NCBI RefSeq assembly: GCF_015319165.1
Contig: NZ_JADIVZ010000001.1
Location: forward strand, 496,001 to 560,000
Reading direction: 5' to 3'
From: Nocardioides acrostichi
Lineage (GTDB): Bacteria; Actinomycetota; Actinomycetes; Propionibacteriales; Nocardioidaceae
Length of the DNA: 64,000 nucleotides
The notes beneath the pieces were generated by a model. The model saw nothing but the letters and a program-made list of their open reading frames with translations. It was not told where the DNA came from and ran no database searches. A program made the position numbers and the translations under genes. This document shows, piece by piece, positions 1-12,391 of the stretch (within the stretch, counting starts at the first letter, position 1; each line of letters opens with the position of its first letter).

Positions 1-2
1 TC

Positions 3-569
3 GGTCACCGGGCGGCCGGCGATGTCGCCACCCTCGTCGAGCTGGGGAAGGTGCACGACTTCACCGCCGAGGGCATCCCGCTCGATGGTGGTCCCCAGGT
101 CTGGTCCTCGACCTACGTGCGGACCTGCCTCATCGAGGGCGACGTCGCGGGGGCGGCCGAGGCCCTCGGCCGGGCCTTCGCGGTGTACGGCGTGGTGGCG
201 CGGGGCGACCGTCGGGGGCGCGAGCTCGGGTTCCCTACCGCGAACGTGCCCGTCACCGAGGGCGTGGCCGCTCCGGCCGACGGCGTCTACGCCGGGTGGC
301 TCACCACGCGCGACGACGGGCGGCGGTACCCGGCCGCCATCTCGGTCGGCACCAACCCCACCTTCGCCGGCCACCGCGAGCGGCGGGTGGAGTCCTACGT
401 GATCGACCACGATCCGGCCGCTGACGGCGCACTCGACCTCTACGACCGCCAGGTCGAGGTCTCGTTCGTCGAGCGACTGCGCGGCATGGTGGCCTTCGAC
501 TCGGTCGAGGCCCTCGTCGAACAGATGCACGCCGACGTCGACCAGGCTCGCACGCTCTTGGCGGGCTGA
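3..569 (+). CDS. ribF: Bifunctional riboflavin kinase / FMN adenylyltransferase, C-terminal part
   Basis: The 5' end lies outside the window; about 188 residues remain. RibF makes FMN from riboflavin and then FAD from FMN in the cytoplasm. The fragment opens with the end of the adenylyltransferase domain (SSTYVR matches the family's ISSTxIR loop) and holds the complete riboflavin kinase domain: RGRELGFPTANV, whose PTAN segment binds ATP/Mg, then GTNPTF and the ESYVID strand. The frame is open from base 3 and ends at TGA 567-569, one base before the next gene, so the two are probably co-transcribed. In M. tuberculosis ribF also sits next to rpsO-pnp, which supports the call. Confidence 0.93.
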   Translation, partial: GHRAAGDVATLVELGKVHDFTAEGIPLDGGPQVWSSTYVRTCLIEGDVAGAAEALGRAFAVYGVVARGDRRGRELGFPTANVPVTEGVAAPADGVYAGWLTTRDDGRRYPAAISVGTNPTFAGHRERRVESYVIDHDPAADGALDLYDRQVEVSFVERLRGMVAFDSVEALVEQMHADVDQARTLLAG

Positions 570-570
570 C

Positions 571-1638
571 GTGCCCTCGCTCCCCAGCCGACCGAGACGC
601 CGACGTGACGACGACCCGCTGGCACGCACCGACGCCTGGTTCCTCGCCAACGGGCTCTCCTACTTCGTGCCCGAGAAGCGCCGCGAGGCGAAGGCAGCCC
701 TCTCGCCGCGCCGCACCGTGCCCCGCCTGCTCGCCGTGGCGCTGCTCGCGGCGGCAGGGGGTACCGCGCTGGCCTACCTCACCAAGCAGGTCAGCGCCGC
801 CCCTGCGGTCGTCCTCACCATCGTGCTGCTGAGCATGGCCTGGTACGCGCTCACGGTGCTTCACGCCCGGCCGATCCTCACGTGGTCGCTCAAGCGCACC
901 GTCGCCAGCCTGCCGTTGCTGCTGCCCTTGATGACCCGGGTGCTGCCGCTGCTGCTGGTGTTCGTGACCTTTCTTTTCATCAACGCCGAGGTCTGGCAGC
1001 TCTCCGCTTCGCTCGACACCGGCACGCTGTGGTTGGTCGCGATGCTGTTCGCGGGGCTGGCCGGTGCGTTCCTCGTGAGCCGGCTCCCCGAGGAGGTCGA
1101 CCGCATCGACGACGCCGTCGACGCCCGCTTCCTGCGCCGCGCCTGTCGCGGCACCCCGTTGGAGCAGTCGTGCGCCGACCTGCTGGCCGACGACGACCCC
1201 GCCGCCGACCCCACCTCGCGGGCCACGGTGGGCGGGTTCGAGCGGGCCAACCTCATCGGGTTCCTCGCGATCGTGCAGTTCGTGCAGGTGTTCTTGATGG
1301 CGGCAGGCGTGTTCGTCTTCTTCCTGCTCTTCGGAGCCCTCACGATGCGACTTCAGGTGCAGGAGGCGTGGACCGGTATCGACCGCTCCGACATCCACGC
1401 CGTGCCGCACCTCTCCCAGATCTCCGTGCCGCTGTTCCAGGTCTCGCTCTTCCTCGGTGCCTTCTCGATGCTCTACCTGACCGTCTCGACCATCACCGAC
1501 GAGACCTATCGCGAGCAGTTCTTCGGTCTGGTGCACCGCGAACTCGAGCGCGCGGTCGGCGTCCGCGCCGTCTACCTGACCCTCCGGGAGCGACGGGGCA
1601 AGGCCGCCGACCCAGAGTCGAGCCCGCCCTCCGCCTGA
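571..1638 (+). CDS. Polytopic membrane protein of unknown function
   Basis: I do not recognise this 355-residue protein. It starts at GTG one base after ribF, which suggests translational coupling. A basic N-terminal tail (RPRRRRDDD) is followed by about six hydrophobic helices, near residues 48-70, 75-96, 113-138, 153-173, 228-260 and 285-308. A hydrophilic, acidic loop (residues ~175-225, many Asp/Glu) lies between helices 4 and 5. The last ~45 residues are charged and probably cytoplasmic. No catalytic motif or signal peptide is visible. Codon use is the same as in neighbouring genes. A transport or envelope role is possible, but nothing in the sequence decides it. Confidence 0.8.
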   Translation: MPSLPSRPRRRRDDDPLARTDAWFLANGLSYFVPEKRREAKAALSPRRTVPRLLAVALLAAAGGTALAYLTKQVSAAPAVVLTIVLLSMAWYALTVLHARPILTWSLKRTVASLPLLLPLMTRVLPLLLVFVTFLFINAEVWQLSASLDTGTLWLVAMLFAGLAGAFLVSRLPEEVDRIDDAVDARFLRRACRGTPLEQSCADLLADDDPAADPTSRATVGGFERANLIGFLAIVQFVQVFLMAAGVFVFFLLFGALTMRLQVQEAWTGIDRSDIHAVPHLSQISVPLFQVSLFLGAFSMLYLTVSTITDETYREQFFGLVHRELERAVGVRAVYLTLRERRGKAADPESSPPSA

Positions 1639-1778
1639 ACCTGCTGAGCGGGCTCTCACCCGGGCGGGTGGACTGAGGTGAGGCATCGTGGGAAACCGAG
1701 CCGTCACACTTCGGTGTCATCGGGGGGCGCCGACGAGCGCGACGAGAACCGGATCGTCGCCGACGAAAGGAGCACCAC

Positions 1779-2009
1779 ATGGGCTACGGAGCTGGAGCCT
1801 TCCTCATCGCGGTAGGCCTGATCCTGGCGCTGGCCGTCAACGAGGCCGTGTCAGGCGTCGACCTGCAGATGATCGGCTGGATCCTCACGATCGTCGGCGT
1901 GATCGTCCTCGCGCTGACCGCCTTCACCCTCAACAAGTCCCGCGGCACCGTGCAGACCACGCAGCACTCCGACGGGACCGTCACCGAGCGTCGCACCCGC
2001 ATGGACTGA
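1779..2009 (+). CDS. DUF6458 family small membrane protein
   Basis: A 76-residue protein that fits the actinobacterial DUF6458 family: an N-terminal MGYGAGAFLIAVGLILALAV helix, a short polar link (NEAVSG), a second helix (MIGWILTIVGVIVLAL) and a polar tail. The tail contains a Thr/Arg-rich HSDGTVTERRTRMD end. The ATG is preceded by a clear ribosome-binding site (GAAAGGAG, about 8 nt upstream). It appears to be transcribed alone: 140 bp separate it from the upstream gene, and a strong hairpin follows at 2027-2066. The function of the family is unknown. Confidence 0.85.
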   Translation: MGYGAGAFLIAVGLILALAVNEAVSGVDLQMIGWILTIVGVIVLALTAFTLNKSRGTVQTTQHSDGTVTERRTRMD

Positions 2010-2026
2010 CGCCTCATCCGACGATC

Positions 2027-2066
2027 ACGCGACCGCGGTCAGCCTTCTGGTTGGCCGCGGTCGCGT
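2027..2066. terminator. Bidirectional hairpin terminator
   Basis: A 12-bp perfect outer stem (ACGCGACCGCGG at 2027-2038 with 2055-2066) continues into CAGCC/GGTTG around a small loop. It lies between the convergent DUF6458 and molybdopterin oxidoreductase genes, so it can serve both. Confidence 0.75.
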
Positions 2067-2077
2067 GCGTCGAGGGG

Positions 2078-4252
2078 TCAGGCGGGGGAGAGGGTGACCG
2101 GGACGCCGTTGAGCGCGGCGTTACCGGAGACGTCCAGCAGTGCCGGGTCGGTCAGGTCGTTGACCGACGCGCCGGGCATGGCGGCGGCGTTCGTCACCCG
2201 TGAGCCGTGCGTCGCGTGGCCGTAGCCGTGCGGCAGGCTCACCACGCCGGGCATCATCTCCTCGCTCGAGCGCACCTCGACCTCGACGGCGCCCACCCTG
2301 GAGCGCACCTGCACGCACGCCCCGTCGAGGATGTTGCGTGCGGCGAGGTCGTCGGGATGCACCAGCAGGTGGTGTCGGGGTTTGCCGCGGGTCAGGCGCT
2401 GCGCGGTGTGCAGCCAGGAGTTGTTGTCACGCTGGTGGCGTCGACCGATCAACAGCAGGTCGTCGGCACCCGACTTGCGGTCGGCGGCCTCGAGCAGCCG
2501 CGGGAGGTCGGCGAGCACCAGGTCCGGCGCCAGGTGGACGCGCTTGTCGCGGGTCTGGAGCCGTCGTGGGAACGACGGCTCGAGACCGCCGAGATCCACG
2601 CCGTCGCCGGACTCCCGCAGCTTCTTCAGACTCACGCCGGCGCGGTGGGTACGCAGGAGCAGCGCGATCGTGCGGGCCGGCGAGAGCGCCATCCGCGCTT
2701 TCAGCGTCAGCCGCTCCTTGCGCGGCAGCGGCTTGCGCACCCGCGCCTGCACCCGGTTCGCCAGCTCGCGGTAGATCTCCCAGTCGGCCATCGTGCCCTC
2801 GGGTGCGGGCAGGACGGCGGGGGTGAAGCGGGCGGTGTTGCGCACGGCCAGCGCGTGGAAGACCAGGTCGTACTGATCGCGCTCGAGCGCCGAGGTCGGC
2901 GGCAGCACGACGTCCGCGTGCCGGGTGGTCTCGTTGAGGTAGACGTCGACCGACACCATGCCGTCGAGGCTCTCCAGGGCTCGCCCGAGCGCGGCGCCGT
3001 CCGGGGTCGAGAGCACGGGGTTGCCGGCCAGGGTGAGCAGTGCCCGTACCTGCCCCTCGCCGGGGGTCTCGATCTCCTCGCGCAGCGCGGAGACCGGCAG
3101 CTCGCCCCCGAATTCGGGGAGCCCGCGCACGCGGCTGCGCCAGAGGTCGTAGTGGCCGCGACCGACCAGGCCCTTGCCGACCACGTCGACGAGCGGCGTC
3201 GTGACCAGCGCACCACCCTCGCGGTCGACGTTGCCGGTGAGCAGGTTCAGCACCTGGATCGCCCACTGGCAGACCGTGCCGAACTCCTGGGTCGAGGTGC
3301 CCATGCGGCCGTAGACGACGGCCCCGTCGGCGGCCGCGAGCTCGCGCGCGAGCCGACGGATCTCCCGGGCCGGCACGCCCGAGACCCCCTCGGCCAGCTC
3401 GGGGGTGAACGGTTCGACGGCCAGACGCACCGACTCGACCTCCTGCACCCACGCCGGGGGTGTGGCGAGCTCGTCGGCCAGCAGCTCCCGCGCCATGGCC
3501 AGCAACACGTAGGCGTCGGTGCCGGGTCGCACGAAGTGGTGCTCGTCGGCGACCTTGGCGGTCTCGGTGCGGCGCGGGTCCAGCACCACCATCCGGCCGC
3601 CGCGCGCCTTGAGCTCACGCAGTCGACCCGGGAAGTCGGGCACGGTCATCAGCGACCCGTTGCTGGCCATCGGATTGCCGCCGACGACCAGGAACAGCGA
3701 GGTGCGGTCGATGTCGGGGACCGGGATCATCAGCTGATGGCCGTAGAGCAGGTGGGCCACCAGCTGCGCCGGCAACTGGTCGACCGAGGTCGCGGAGAAC
3801 TTGTTGCGGGTCTTCAGTGACTTCACCAGGGCGGTGCCGTGCGTGAGCGAGCCCAGCGCGTGCGCGTTCGGGTTGCCCAGGTACACCGCGAGAGCGTTCG
3901 TGCCGGCGTCGAGCCCCCGGGCCACGATGTCGGCGGCGAGGTCGAGCGCGTCGTCCCACTCCATCGGCTCGAAACGCGCGTCGGCGCCGGTGCCGACGCG
4001 CCGCATCGGACGACGCAGTCGCTCGGGATCCTCGTGCAGGTCCGGCAGCGCGACGCCCTTGGGGCAGATGTGCCCGCGCGAGAGCGGGTCGTCGGGGTTG
4101 CCCCGCACAGCCGTCACGCGGTCGCCGTCCGGGCCGCTCTCGACCGTCAGCAGCAGGCCGCAGATGGCCTCGCAGAGGTGGCAGACGCCGTGGACGGTGC
4201 GGGTGCCAGACGACGTGGTGGCGTCGGTCGGCCGGGTCGTGTCGGTGCGCAT
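2078..4252 (-). CDS. Molybdopterin-dependent oxidoreductase (bis-MGD, one [4Fe-4S])
   Basis: A 724-residue member of the DMSO reductase superfamily (formate dehydrogenase / nitrate reductase type). The N-terminal cluster motif is intact: C24, C27, C31 and C63 ([12 protein letters not shown], then HICPKG). Next come the central molybdopterin domains ([21 protein letters not shown]) and the C-terminal dinucleotide-binding domain ([26 protein letters not shown]). No Tat signal is seen, so it is probably cytoplasmic. The substrate cannot be fixed from the sequence, and there is no partner subunit or Mo-cofactor gene nearby. The ATG at 4252 was chosen because homologues begin just before the Cys motif and a -10-like GAGGAT lies 6 nt upstream (leaderless). 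It sits between ribF and rpsO, which are closer together in M. tuberculosis. Confidence 0.88.
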   Translation of the reverse strand: MRTDTTRPTDATTSSGTRTVHGVCHLCEAICGLLLTVESGPDGDRVTAVRGNPDDPLSRGHICPKGVALPDLHEDPERLRRPMRRVGTGADARFEPMEWDDALDLAADIVARGLDAGTNALAVYLGNPNAHALGSLTHGTALVKSLKTRNKFSATSVDQLPAQLVAHLLYGHQLMIPVPDIDRTSLFLVVGGNPMASNGSLMTVPDFPGRLRELKARGGRMVVLDPRRTETAKVADEHHFVRPGTDAYVLLAMARELLADELATPPAWVQEVESVRLAVEPFTPELAEGVSGVPAREIRRLARELAAADGAVVYGRMGTSTQEFGTVCQWAIQVLNLLTGNVDREGGALVTTPLVDVVGKGLVGRGHYDLWRSRVRGLPEFGGELPVSALREEIETPGEGQVRALLTLAGNPVLSTPDGAALGRALESLDGMVSVDVYLNETTRHADVVLPPTSALERDQYDLVFHALAVRNTARFTPAVLPAPEGTMADWEIYRELANRVQARVRKPLPRKERLTLKARMALSPARTIALLLRTHRAGVSLKKLRESGDGVDLGGLEPSFPRRLQTRDKRVHLAPDLVLADLPRLLEAADRKSGADDLLLIGRRHQRDNNSWLHTAQRLTRGKPRHHLLVHPDDLAARNILDGACVQVRSRVGAVEVEVRSSEEMMPGVVSLPHGYGHATHGSRVTNAAAMPGASVNDLTDPALLDVSGNAALNGVPVTLSPA

Positions 4253-4463
4253 GTCGCGATCCTCGCACCCCTGCCCACGCCAGGGGAGGGAGCGGACGCG
4301 CAGAGCCGCTGTCGCCGCGGCCGGACGCGGATTTCGGCTCCGGGACCGGACCGGGCTAGTCTGCATCGGTTGCCGTGCAACGGCCGCGGATCGTAGTGCC
4401 CGGGTGAACAGGCCCCGGCGCGCCGCGCAGCGAGAGGGCCGAAGGCCCAGGAGGAGTACGACC

Positions 4464-4739
4464 ATGTCTGTCGGTACCGACAAGGACACCAAGAAGAAGA
4501 TCATCGCCGAGTACGGAACCTCCGAGGGCGACACCGGCAGCCCCGAGGTGCAGATCGCGCTGCTCAGCCACCGCATCAGCCACCTCACCGAGCACCTCAA
4601 GCAGCACAAGCACGACCACCACAGCCGTCGTGGTCTGCTGCTTCTCGTCGGCCAGCGCCGTCGCCTGCTCAACTACCTGCAGAAGACCGAGATCGACCGT
4701 TACCGCTCGATCATCGAGCGTCTCGGCCTGCGTCGCTGA
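4464..4739 (+). CDS. rpsO: 30S ribosomal protein S15
   Basis: S15 binds the central domain of 16S rRNA early in 30S assembly. The 91-residue product has the usual family length and core: [16 protein letters not shown] near residues 22-37, then [19 protein letters not shown] with the rRNA-contacting His/Asp/Ser cluster, and the C-terminal [19 protein letters not shown]. The ATG follows GAGGAG at 4451-4456. Its own leader runs back to a TAGTCT box near 4356, and a small GTTGC/GCAAC hairpin lies in it. A strong intrinsic terminator follows the stop, so pnp downstream needs readthrough or its own promoter. Confidence 0.98.
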   Translation: MSVGTDKDTKKKIIAEYGTSEGDTGSPEVQIALLSHRISHLTEHLKQHKHDHHSRRGLLLLVGQRRRLLNYLQKTEIDRYRSIIERLGLRR

Positions 4740-4760
4740 TCTCTCCCGAAACCGGGACGC

Positions 4761-4793
4761 GAGCGGTGAGTCCCTGCGTGGGGCTCACCGCTC
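4761..4793 (+). terminator. Terminator after rpsO
   Basis: A perfect 10-bp stem, GAGCGGTGAG (4761-4770) with CTCACCGCTC (4784-4793), extended by CCC/GGG inside and followed by a short T-containing stretch. It begins 21 bases after the rpsO stop. Confidence 0.85.
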
Positions 4794-4875
4794 TGCTCGT
4801 TTCGCGGGTCTAGACTCGGCGATGCGAGTCTCACCCTCAACTGAATACACAACCACCAGGAGCGACCCGCCCCGT

Positions 4876-5000
4876 ACGGCCCGGTCCTCGGTAGTGGCTC
4901 TCAGGAGTGCGCGACACGCCTGCTGCGGGCCTCGATCGAAGACCGGCCCCTCACGCAGAAGATCGTGAGGTTCCCCGGCAGGTACGTCTCGTCCTTGCCG
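4876..5000 (+). promoter_or_regulatory. Structured pnp leader, candidate Actino-pnp RNA element
   Basis: The 308 bases between rpsO and pnp hold no gene but carry consecutive stems. CCGGTC (4881-4886) pairs with GACCGG (4941-4946) around a 54-base insert. CCTCACG (4949-4955) pairs perfectly with CGTGAGG (4964-4970). CGGCA (4976-4980) pairs with TGCCG (4996-5000). An Actino-pnp RNA motif is known as a conserved structured element in 5' UTRs of actinobacterial pnp genes, and position and architecture fit. PNPase leaders often mediate autoregulation, but that is inference here. The assignment rests on location and pairing, not on a covariance search. Confidence 0.6.
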
Positions 5001-5047
5001 CGCATGGGCGTCGGCATGGGTCGCTCCGCGACCACGATGGGATTTTC

Positions 5048-7291
<2,244 letters not shown>

Positions 7292-7309
7292 GCTCGACCC
7301 CGTACGTCG

Positions 7310-7342
7310 CTGACCCGCCCGAGACTCTCTCGGGCGGGTCAG
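7310..7342 (+). terminator. Terminator after pnp
   Basis: A 14-bp perfect stem, CTGACCCGCCCGAG (7310-7323) with CTCGGGCGGGTCAG (7329-7342), and a 5-nt loop. It starts 18 bases after the pnp stop and ends 22 bases before the next start. Confidence 0.85.
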
Positions 7343-7364
7343 CGCCATTCCACCCAGAACACGC

Positions 7365-8678
7365 ATGCCACCGGAGACTCCCCTGAGCACCAGCACGCTG
7401 CACACCGAGACCGCCCCCGACGGCACGGTCACCGCGCAGTTGCGCCAGACGACGCTGCCGTCGGGCCTGCGCATCGTGACCGAGCAACTGGCCGGTGCCC
7501 GGTCGGCGAGCATCGGCGTGTGGGTGGGTGTCGGGTCCGCCGACGAGAGCGACGTGCTGCACGGCTGCTCGCACTTCCTCGAGCACCTGCTCTTCAAGGG
7601 CACGTCGTCGCGCAGCGCCATGGACATCTCCGTCGAGCTCGACGCGGTGGGCGGTGAGTTCAACGCCTTCACTGCCAAGGAGTACACCTGCTTCCACGCG
7701 CGTGTGCTCGGTGAGGATCTGCCGCTCGCGATCGACGTGCTCGGCGACATGCTCACCGACTCCCTCCTCGAAGACGTCGACGTCGAGGCCGAGCGCGCCG
7801 TCATCCTCGACGAGATAGCGATGCACGACGACGACCCCGACGACGTCGTGCACAACCTGTTCGCCGAGCTCGCCTACGGGGCCGATACGCCGCTCGGGCG
7901 GCCGATCGCGGGTACGGTCGACTCGATCGAGGCTCTGAGCCGCACTCAGGTGCACGACTTCTACACCCGGCACTACCGACCCGAGTCGATGGTCGTCTCG
8001 GCCGCCGGCCGACTCGATCACGAGCAGGTGGTCGACCTGGTCCAGCGGGCCTTCGGTCGCAACGACTACCTCGCGGGCGACGCCACGCCGCTACGACGCG
8101 TCGGTCAGGGCGAGATCGTTCCGGTGCACGCGGGTCGTCGTTTGGTCGTGCGGCCCTTCGAGCAGGCCAACCTCGTCGTCGGCGCCGAGGGCATCGCCCG
8201 CGAGGATCCGCGGCGTTTCGCTCTCGGTGTGTTGAACACGGCCCTCGGGGGAGGCACGTCGTCGCGCCTCTTCCAGGAGGTTCGCGAGCGCCGCGGCCTG
8301 GCGTACTCGGTGTACTCCTTCGCCGGTCACCACGCGGACACCGGGCTGGTGGGCGTCTCGGTCGGCTGCCTGCCCGCCAAAGCCGAGGACGTGCTCGATG
8401 TCGTGCGCCACGAGCTCGCCGTGGTCGCGCGTGACGGTCTCACCGACGCCGAGGTACGCCGCGGTCAGGGTCAGCTGCGCGGCGGGCTCGTGCTGGGACT
8501 CGAGGACTCCGGCGCCCGCATGGCGCGGTGGGGCAAGTCGGCGCTGGTGCATCGCGAGTCTCTCGGCGTCGAGCAGGCCCTCACCCGCATCGAGACCGTC
8601 ACGGTCGACGACGTCCGCGAGGTCGCCCGCGCCGTCCTGGCCGGACCAGAGATCCTCGCCGTCGTCGCCCCGGAGTGA
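7365..8678 (+). CDS. pepR: M16 family zinc metallopeptidase (PepR/YmxG type)
   Basis: A 437-residue single-chain M16B peptidase, related to mitochondrial processing peptidase beta and to Rv2782c, which also follows pnp. The inverted zinc motif is intact: H70-F-L-E73-H74, with the third ligand near E149 (ERAVILDEI). The C-terminal half shows the glycine-rich loop (LGGGTSSRLFQEVRERRGLAYSV in shorter overlapping pieces) typical of the family. There is no signal peptide, so it is cytoplasmic. ATG 7365 is the first in-frame start after the pnp terminator; ATG/GTG codons further in are possible, since the first ~25 residues are poorly conserved. The stop codon abuts a 22-bp repeat array. Confidence 0.93.
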   Translation: MPPETPLSTSTLHTETAPDGTVTAQLRQTTLPSGLRIVTEQLAGARSASIGVWVGVGSADESDVLHGCSHFLEHLLFKGTSSRSAMDISVELDAVGGEFNAFTAKEYTCFHARVLGEDLPLAIDVLGDMLTDSLLEDVDVEAERAVILDEIAMHDDDPDDVVHNLFAELAYGADTPLGRPIAGTVDSIEALSRTQVHDFYTRHYRPESMVVSAAGRLDHEQVVDLVQRAFGRNDYLAGDATPLRRVGQGEIVPVHAGRRLVVRPFEQANLVVGAEGIAREDPRRFALGVLNTALGGGTSSRLFQEVRERRGLAYSVYSFAGHHADTGLVGVSVGCLPAKAEDVLDVVRHELAVVARDGLTDAEVRRGQGQLRGGLVLGLEDSGARMARWGKSALVHRESLGVEQALTRIETVTVDDVREVARAVLAGPEILAVVAPE

Positions 8679-8820
8679 CCCGCGAGGGGTCGTGAATCGT
8701 CCCTCGAGGGGTCGTGAATTGTCCCGCGAGGGGTCGTGAATCGTGCCCCGACGGGTCGTGAATCGTGAAGCGGAGCGCAATATGCGACCCCTCGGACGAC
8801 GATTTGCGACCCCTCGTGAG
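8679..8820. repeat. 22-bp repeat family A: four direct and two inverted copies
   Basis: From the base after the M16 stop, four units of 22 bp follow head to tail (8679-8700, 8701-8722, 8723-8744, 8745-8766). Each carries the core GAGGGGTCGTGAAT with 0-4 changes. After a 19-base spacer, two more copies lie in inverted orientation (8777-8820, core ATTTGCGACCCCTCG), ending at the stop of the minus-strand methyltransferase. The array therefore reads outward from both convergent stop codons. The first unit begins as TGA-CCCGCGAGGGGTC, in which GACCC and GGGTC can form a small hairpin. Confidence 0.95.
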
Positions 8821-10202
<1,382 letters not shown>

Positions 10203-10367
10203 TCGAGGCGACCTGAGATCCACCCGGTCGATTCTCAGTAAAGGTGCATGTTCCTGCATCGCACAAACCTGCACGCACCGATCCGTGTAGGGGTGTCTGG
10301 ACCTGTGGAAGCCTCCCGGACACGGTCGCCGGAGCACCCGGCGGGCCGCGACGACCGAGAGGAACAC

Positions 10368-12017
10368 ATGTTGAAGAGCACCGGACTGGCCACCGCCGCC
10401 GTCCTCGCCGCCGGAAGTGCGATGTCGATCGTGGGAGTGGCCACCGCCACCGCCACCGCGCAGAGCCCCGTCGCCACGTCGGAGACCGCGACGACCGCCA
10501 CCCGGCTCGGGGACGAGGTCGTCGCCCGTCTGGCCGACCGCGCGCTCGCCGCGCTGGACTCCCACCCCCGCGCGGCCCGTGCCACCGCGGGCCAGGACTT
10601 CTCCGTGACCCACACGGCCCGCGACGCCAGCGGTGTCTCGCACGCGCACGTCGACCGCACCTACCGCGGCCTGGCCGTGCTCGGTGGTGACATGGTGGTG
10701 CACACCGACGCCTCTGGAACCCTGGAGGGCATCTCCCAGACGTTGGCCAAGCCGCTCTCTCTCGGCACCACCCCGGCCGTCGCGGCGACGACCGCCCGCG
10801 CCAAGGCCCTGGCCGCCGTCGAGGATGTGCGCGGCCTGCGTGCCGGGGGCAAGCCGACGCTCGTCGTCGACGCCTTCGACACCCCGCGGCTGGCCTGGCA
10901 GGTGCAGACGGCCGGCACCCGCACCGACGGCACGCCCAGCCAGCTCACCGTGCTCGTCGACGCCCGCAACGGCAAGGTGCTGCGCCAGTCCGAGCACGTC
11001 CAGAACGTCGACGGCGACGGCCAGACGCTCTACAGCGGCGACGTGCCGCTCAACCTCACGCAGTCGGGCTCCAGCTACCAGCTCAAGGACGCCAGCCGCG
11101 GCGGCACCTACACCACCGACATGAACAACAAGACCGACGGCTACGCCTGCCAGCTGCTCGGCATGAACTGCTCCAACGGCACCCTGGTCACCGGCTCGTC
11201 CACCACCTTCGGAAACGGGTCGAACTCCAACCGCGCGACGGCGGCAGCCGACGCGCAGTACGGCACCGACGTCACCTGGGACTACTACCAGAACGTGCAC
11301 GGTCGCGCCGGCATCTTCGGCGACGGCTCGGGCTCCTTCAACCGCGTCCACTACGGCAACGGCTACGTCAACGCCTTCTGGGACGGCACCAAGATGACCT
11401 ACGGCGACGGCGACGGCACCAACTACGGTCCGCTCGTCTCGCTCGACGTCGCCGGTCACGAGATGTCGCACGGCGTCACCGAGCACACCGCCGGCCTCGA
11501 CTACTCCGGCGAGTCGGGCGGCCTCAACGAGGCCACCAGCGACATCTTCGGCACCATGGTCGAGTTCTACGCGAACAACGCCAGCGACCCGGGCGACTAC
11601 CTCATCGGCGAGCAGTTCGACCTCAAGAACCACCTCGGTTTCCGCCGGATGGACGACCCGGCCTCCGACGGCTCCTCGGCCAACTGCTGGTCCTCGGGCG
11701 TCGGCAACCTCGACGTGCACTACTCCTCGGGCGTGGGCAACCACTTCTTCTACCTGCTCGCCGAGGGCTCGGGTGCTAAGACCATCGGCGGCGTGGCGCA
11801 CAACAGCCCCACCTGCAACGGCTCCTCCGTCGCCGGCATCGGCCGCGATGCCGCCGACAAGATCTGGTTCCGCGCCCTCACGACGTACATGACCTCGGGC
11901 ACCGACTACCACGGCGCGCGCACGGCCACGCTGGACGCCGCGACCGACCTCTACGGCGCCGGCAGCACGGAGTACAACGCCGTCGACGCCGCCTGGGCGG
12001 CGGTCAACGTCAGCTGA
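10368..12017 (+). CDS. Secreted thermolysin-family (M4) neutral zinc metalloprotease
   Basis: A 549-residue preproenzyme. An N-terminal signal peptide (hydrophobic residues ~5-28, ending ATATAQS) is followed by an FTP/PepSY-type propeptide (HVDRTYRGLAVLGGDMVVH; LAWQVQ) and the M4 catalytic domain. The zinc motif HEMSH is at residues 364-368 and the third ligand lies in GGLNEATSDIFG. The C-terminal helical lobe keeps the family's VHYSSGVGNHFFYLL, with the conserved Asn/His region. It is exported and degrades extracellular protein. ATG 10368 is preceded by GAGAGGA at good spacing. It is transcribed alone, with a strong terminator 80 bases downstream. Regulation is not visible. Confidence 0.95.
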   Translation: MLKSTGLATAAVLAAGSAMSIVGVATATATAQSPVATSETATTATRLGDEVVARLADRALAALDSHPRAARATAGQDFSVTHTARDASGVSHAHVDRTYRGLAVLGGDMVVHTDASGTLEGISQTLAKPLSLGTTPAVAATTARAKALAAVEDVRGLRAGGKPTLVVDAFDTPRLAWQVQTAGTRTDGTPSQLTVLVDARNGKVLRQSEHVQNVDGDGQTLYSGDVPLNLTQSGSSYQLKDASRGGTYTTDMNNKTDGYACQLLGMNCSNGTLVTGSSTTFGNGSNSNRATAAADAQYGTDVTWDYYQNVHGRAGIFGDGSGSFNRVHYGNGYVNAFWDGTKMTYGDGDGTNYGPLVSLDVAGHEMSHGVTEHTAGLDYSGESGGLNEATSDIFGTMVEFYANNASDPGDYLIGEQFDLKNHLGFRRMDDPASDGSSANCWSSGVGNLDVHYSSGVGNHFFYLLAEGSGAKTIGGVAHNSPTCNGSSVAGIGRDAADKIWFRALTTYMTSGTDYHGARTATLDAATDLYGAGSTEYNAVDAAWAAVNVS

Positions 12018-12098
12018 CGCCGAGGTCACACCCTCGCCCGGGCGTCGGCCCGGGATCGTCGCGCTGGTCGTTCCGTGGGGGAGAGGCCAGTCGGCGTA

Positions 12099-12128
12099 CG
12101 GGGTCCGCACCGCAAGGTGCGGGCCCCG
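12099..12128 (+). terminator. Terminator after the M4 protease gene
   Basis: A 13-bp stem, CGGGG-T-CCGCACC paired with GGTGCGG-G-CCCCG (one T-G wobble), with a GCAA tetraloop, followed by TCTGCGTCTT. A second GC-rich hairpin (GCCCGGGC, 12036-12054) lies closer to the stop. Confidence 0.8.
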
Positions 12129-12187
12129 TCTGCGTCTTCGAACGTTCCGGGGAGCCCAGCGGTAGCGGGGTGCGTGCCGCGAAGGGG

Positions 12188-12391
12188 TCAGGAGCGTCCG
12201 GGTGCCCGGCGAAGGGGGTCGCCCACGGCTGCCATGAAGAGCAGCGAGCCCAGGCAGGCACCGCCGACGGCTCCCCACCCGACCGACAGCCCAGGAGCCC
12301 CGAGCCCGCTCGCGGCCCCGAGCAGGGCGCCGAGAGCGACGAGGCAGCAGAACATCACGGTGCGGTGTAGGCGGGGCAGTGGACCCATCAT
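12188..12391 (-). CDS. Small two-helix membrane protein
   Basis: A 67-residue product starting at the first of two consecutive ATG codons. It has a short basic head (MMGPLPRLHR), a hydrophobic helix (residues ~11-32, TVMFCCLVALGALLGAASG), a Gly-rich turn and a second helix (~38-60, WGAVGGACLGSLLFMAAVG), then a basic tail. The clean alternation of two helices and polar ends argues that it is real, although no family is recognised. A weak AAAGG lies about 12 nt upstream. It follows the GNAT gene on the same strand by 94 bases, and its 3' end lies near the protease terminator. Confidence 0.55.
   Translation of the reverse strand: MMGPLPRLHRTVMFCCLVALGALLGAASGLGAPGLSVGWGAVGGACLGSLLFMAAVGDPLRRAPGRS

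Noticed and set aside
301..1707. Long antisense open frame over ribF and the membrane protein
   Set aside because: Low-complexity Arg/Gly/Glu/His translation, no family motif, and it lies opposite well-supported genes; a normal effect of high GC.
4907..5047. N-terminal extension of PNPase to 4907
   Set aside because: The extra residues are not PNPase-like and the DNA forms the structured leader; similarity begins just after GTG 5048.
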